Assembly: GCA_009924875.1 (NCBI GenBank)
Contig: RFQQ01000004.1
Coordinates: forward strand, 1 to 32,501
Direction: 5' to 3'
Length of the DNA: 32,501 nt
Source: Actinomycetota bacterium
GTDB taxonomy: Bacteria; Actinomycetota; Acidimicrobiia; Acidimicrobiales; Ilumatobacteraceae
Shown: one piece after another, positions 32,293-32,501 of the stretch
Layout of the letters: every line of letters begins with the position of its first letter
Position numbering within the stretch: position 1 is the stretch's first letter
Notes under the pieces: model-generated
Told to the model about the DNA's origin: nothing
The model's database searches: none
What the model saw: the letters and a program-made list of their open reading frames with translations, nothing else
Program-made: the position numbers and the translations under genes

Positions 32293-32501
32293 CCGAGCTC
32301 CGCCGGAGTCTCGGCGTCGCCGATGCCGTGGTGATCGGCGCGGGCTCAATGCTCGGAGCCGGGGTGTTCGCCGTGTGGGGTCCAGCCGCCGATGCAGCCG
32401 GAGCCTGGCTGGTACTCGGACTCGCGATCGCGGGTGTCGTCGCGTTCTGCAATGCGACCTCCTCCGCCCAACTCGCCGCGAGGCATCCGGAGTCTGGGGG
32501 C
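32289..32501 (+). CDS. APC-family amino acid permease, N-terminal fragment
   Basis: The ATG at 32289 overlaps the stop of the esterase (ATGA), and the frame stays open for 71 codons to the end of the window. The product begins TELRRSLGVADAVVIGAGSMLGAGVF, the typical first helix of amino acid-polyamine-organocation permeases with the unwound GxGxxxGxGxF-like segment, followed by a second hydrophobic segment and HPESGG, a loop motif usual before helix 3. The substrate cannot be told from this part. Confidence 0.8.
   Translation, partial: MTELRRSLGVADAVVIGAGSMLGAGVFAVWGPAADAAGAWLVLGLAIAGVVAFCNATSSAQLAARHPESGG

Overview
This is a gene-dense, very G+C-rich stretch (about two thirds G+C by eye) from what looks like an actinobacterium. 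The third-codon G/C bias, the protein families and the mostly leaderless transcription starts fit a member of the Acidimicrobiia or a related group. That placement is inference from memory of the families. I see no rRNA, tRNA, CRISPR array, insertion sequence or prophage. No gap between genes reaches 300 bases.

Layout. 1-401 is the end of an oligopeptidase B gene. 415-1611 (minus) holds a MauE-like membrane protein and a metallo-beta-lactamase-fold hydrolase. 1735-3703 (plus) is a two-gene unit: a thioredoxin-domain fusion protein and, 4 bases later, a UGSC-family selenoprotein. The selenoprotein reading frame crosses an in-frame TGA at 3458-3460, and a perfect 8-bp hairpin follows 11 bases downstream, as expected of a bacterial SECIS. 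Ordinary ORF calling splits this gene in two. 3712-9157 (minus) is a chain of five genes read from 9157 downwards: M20 amidase, N-carbamoyl-D-amino-acid hydrolase, amidohydrolase, flippase-like membrane protein and MutY. Three of its junctions are 4-base start/stop overlaps. 9199-13112 carries a LOG-family protein, a probable methylsuccinyl-CoA dehydrogenase, a HAD hydrolase, a small DUF2007-like protein and a protein I do not recognise. 13199-16939 (plus) is a likely operon of a cysteine-free thioredoxin-like protein, HrpB helicase and a TSUP transporter. Fumarase, an ABC-F ATPase, an SGNH lipoprotein, a flavin disulfide oxidoreductase and an MFS transporter follow to 23970. 24104-28657 holds acyl-ester and acyl-CoA genes (alpha/beta hydrolase, thioesterase, acetoacetyl-CoA synthetase, dienelactone hydrolase). 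28654-29247 is the Tag DNA glycosylase. 29305-32501 starts an operon with a two-subunit B12-dependent acyl-CoA mutase of isobutyryl-CoA type, an HSL-family esterase and the start of an APC permease.

How it fits together. Much of the window is central and accessory carbon metabolism through CoA esters, plus salvage of N-carbamoyl or ureido compounds. DNA repair (MutY, Tag) and redox functions are interspersed. Genes are packed head-to-head and tail-to-tail. In nearly every head-to-head gap a TANNNT hexamer lies 6-7 bases before the start codon on each strand, which implies leaderless mRNAs and lets many starts be placed. All eight tail-to-tail pairs have 0-24 bases between them or overlap, leaving no room for ordinary hairpin terminators.

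The most notable item is the selenoprotein with its hairpin and thioredoxin-fusion partner. UGSC-type selenoproteins are already known as a family, but their function is not established. The proposed pairing with this particular fusion protein is the part that deserves a close look.
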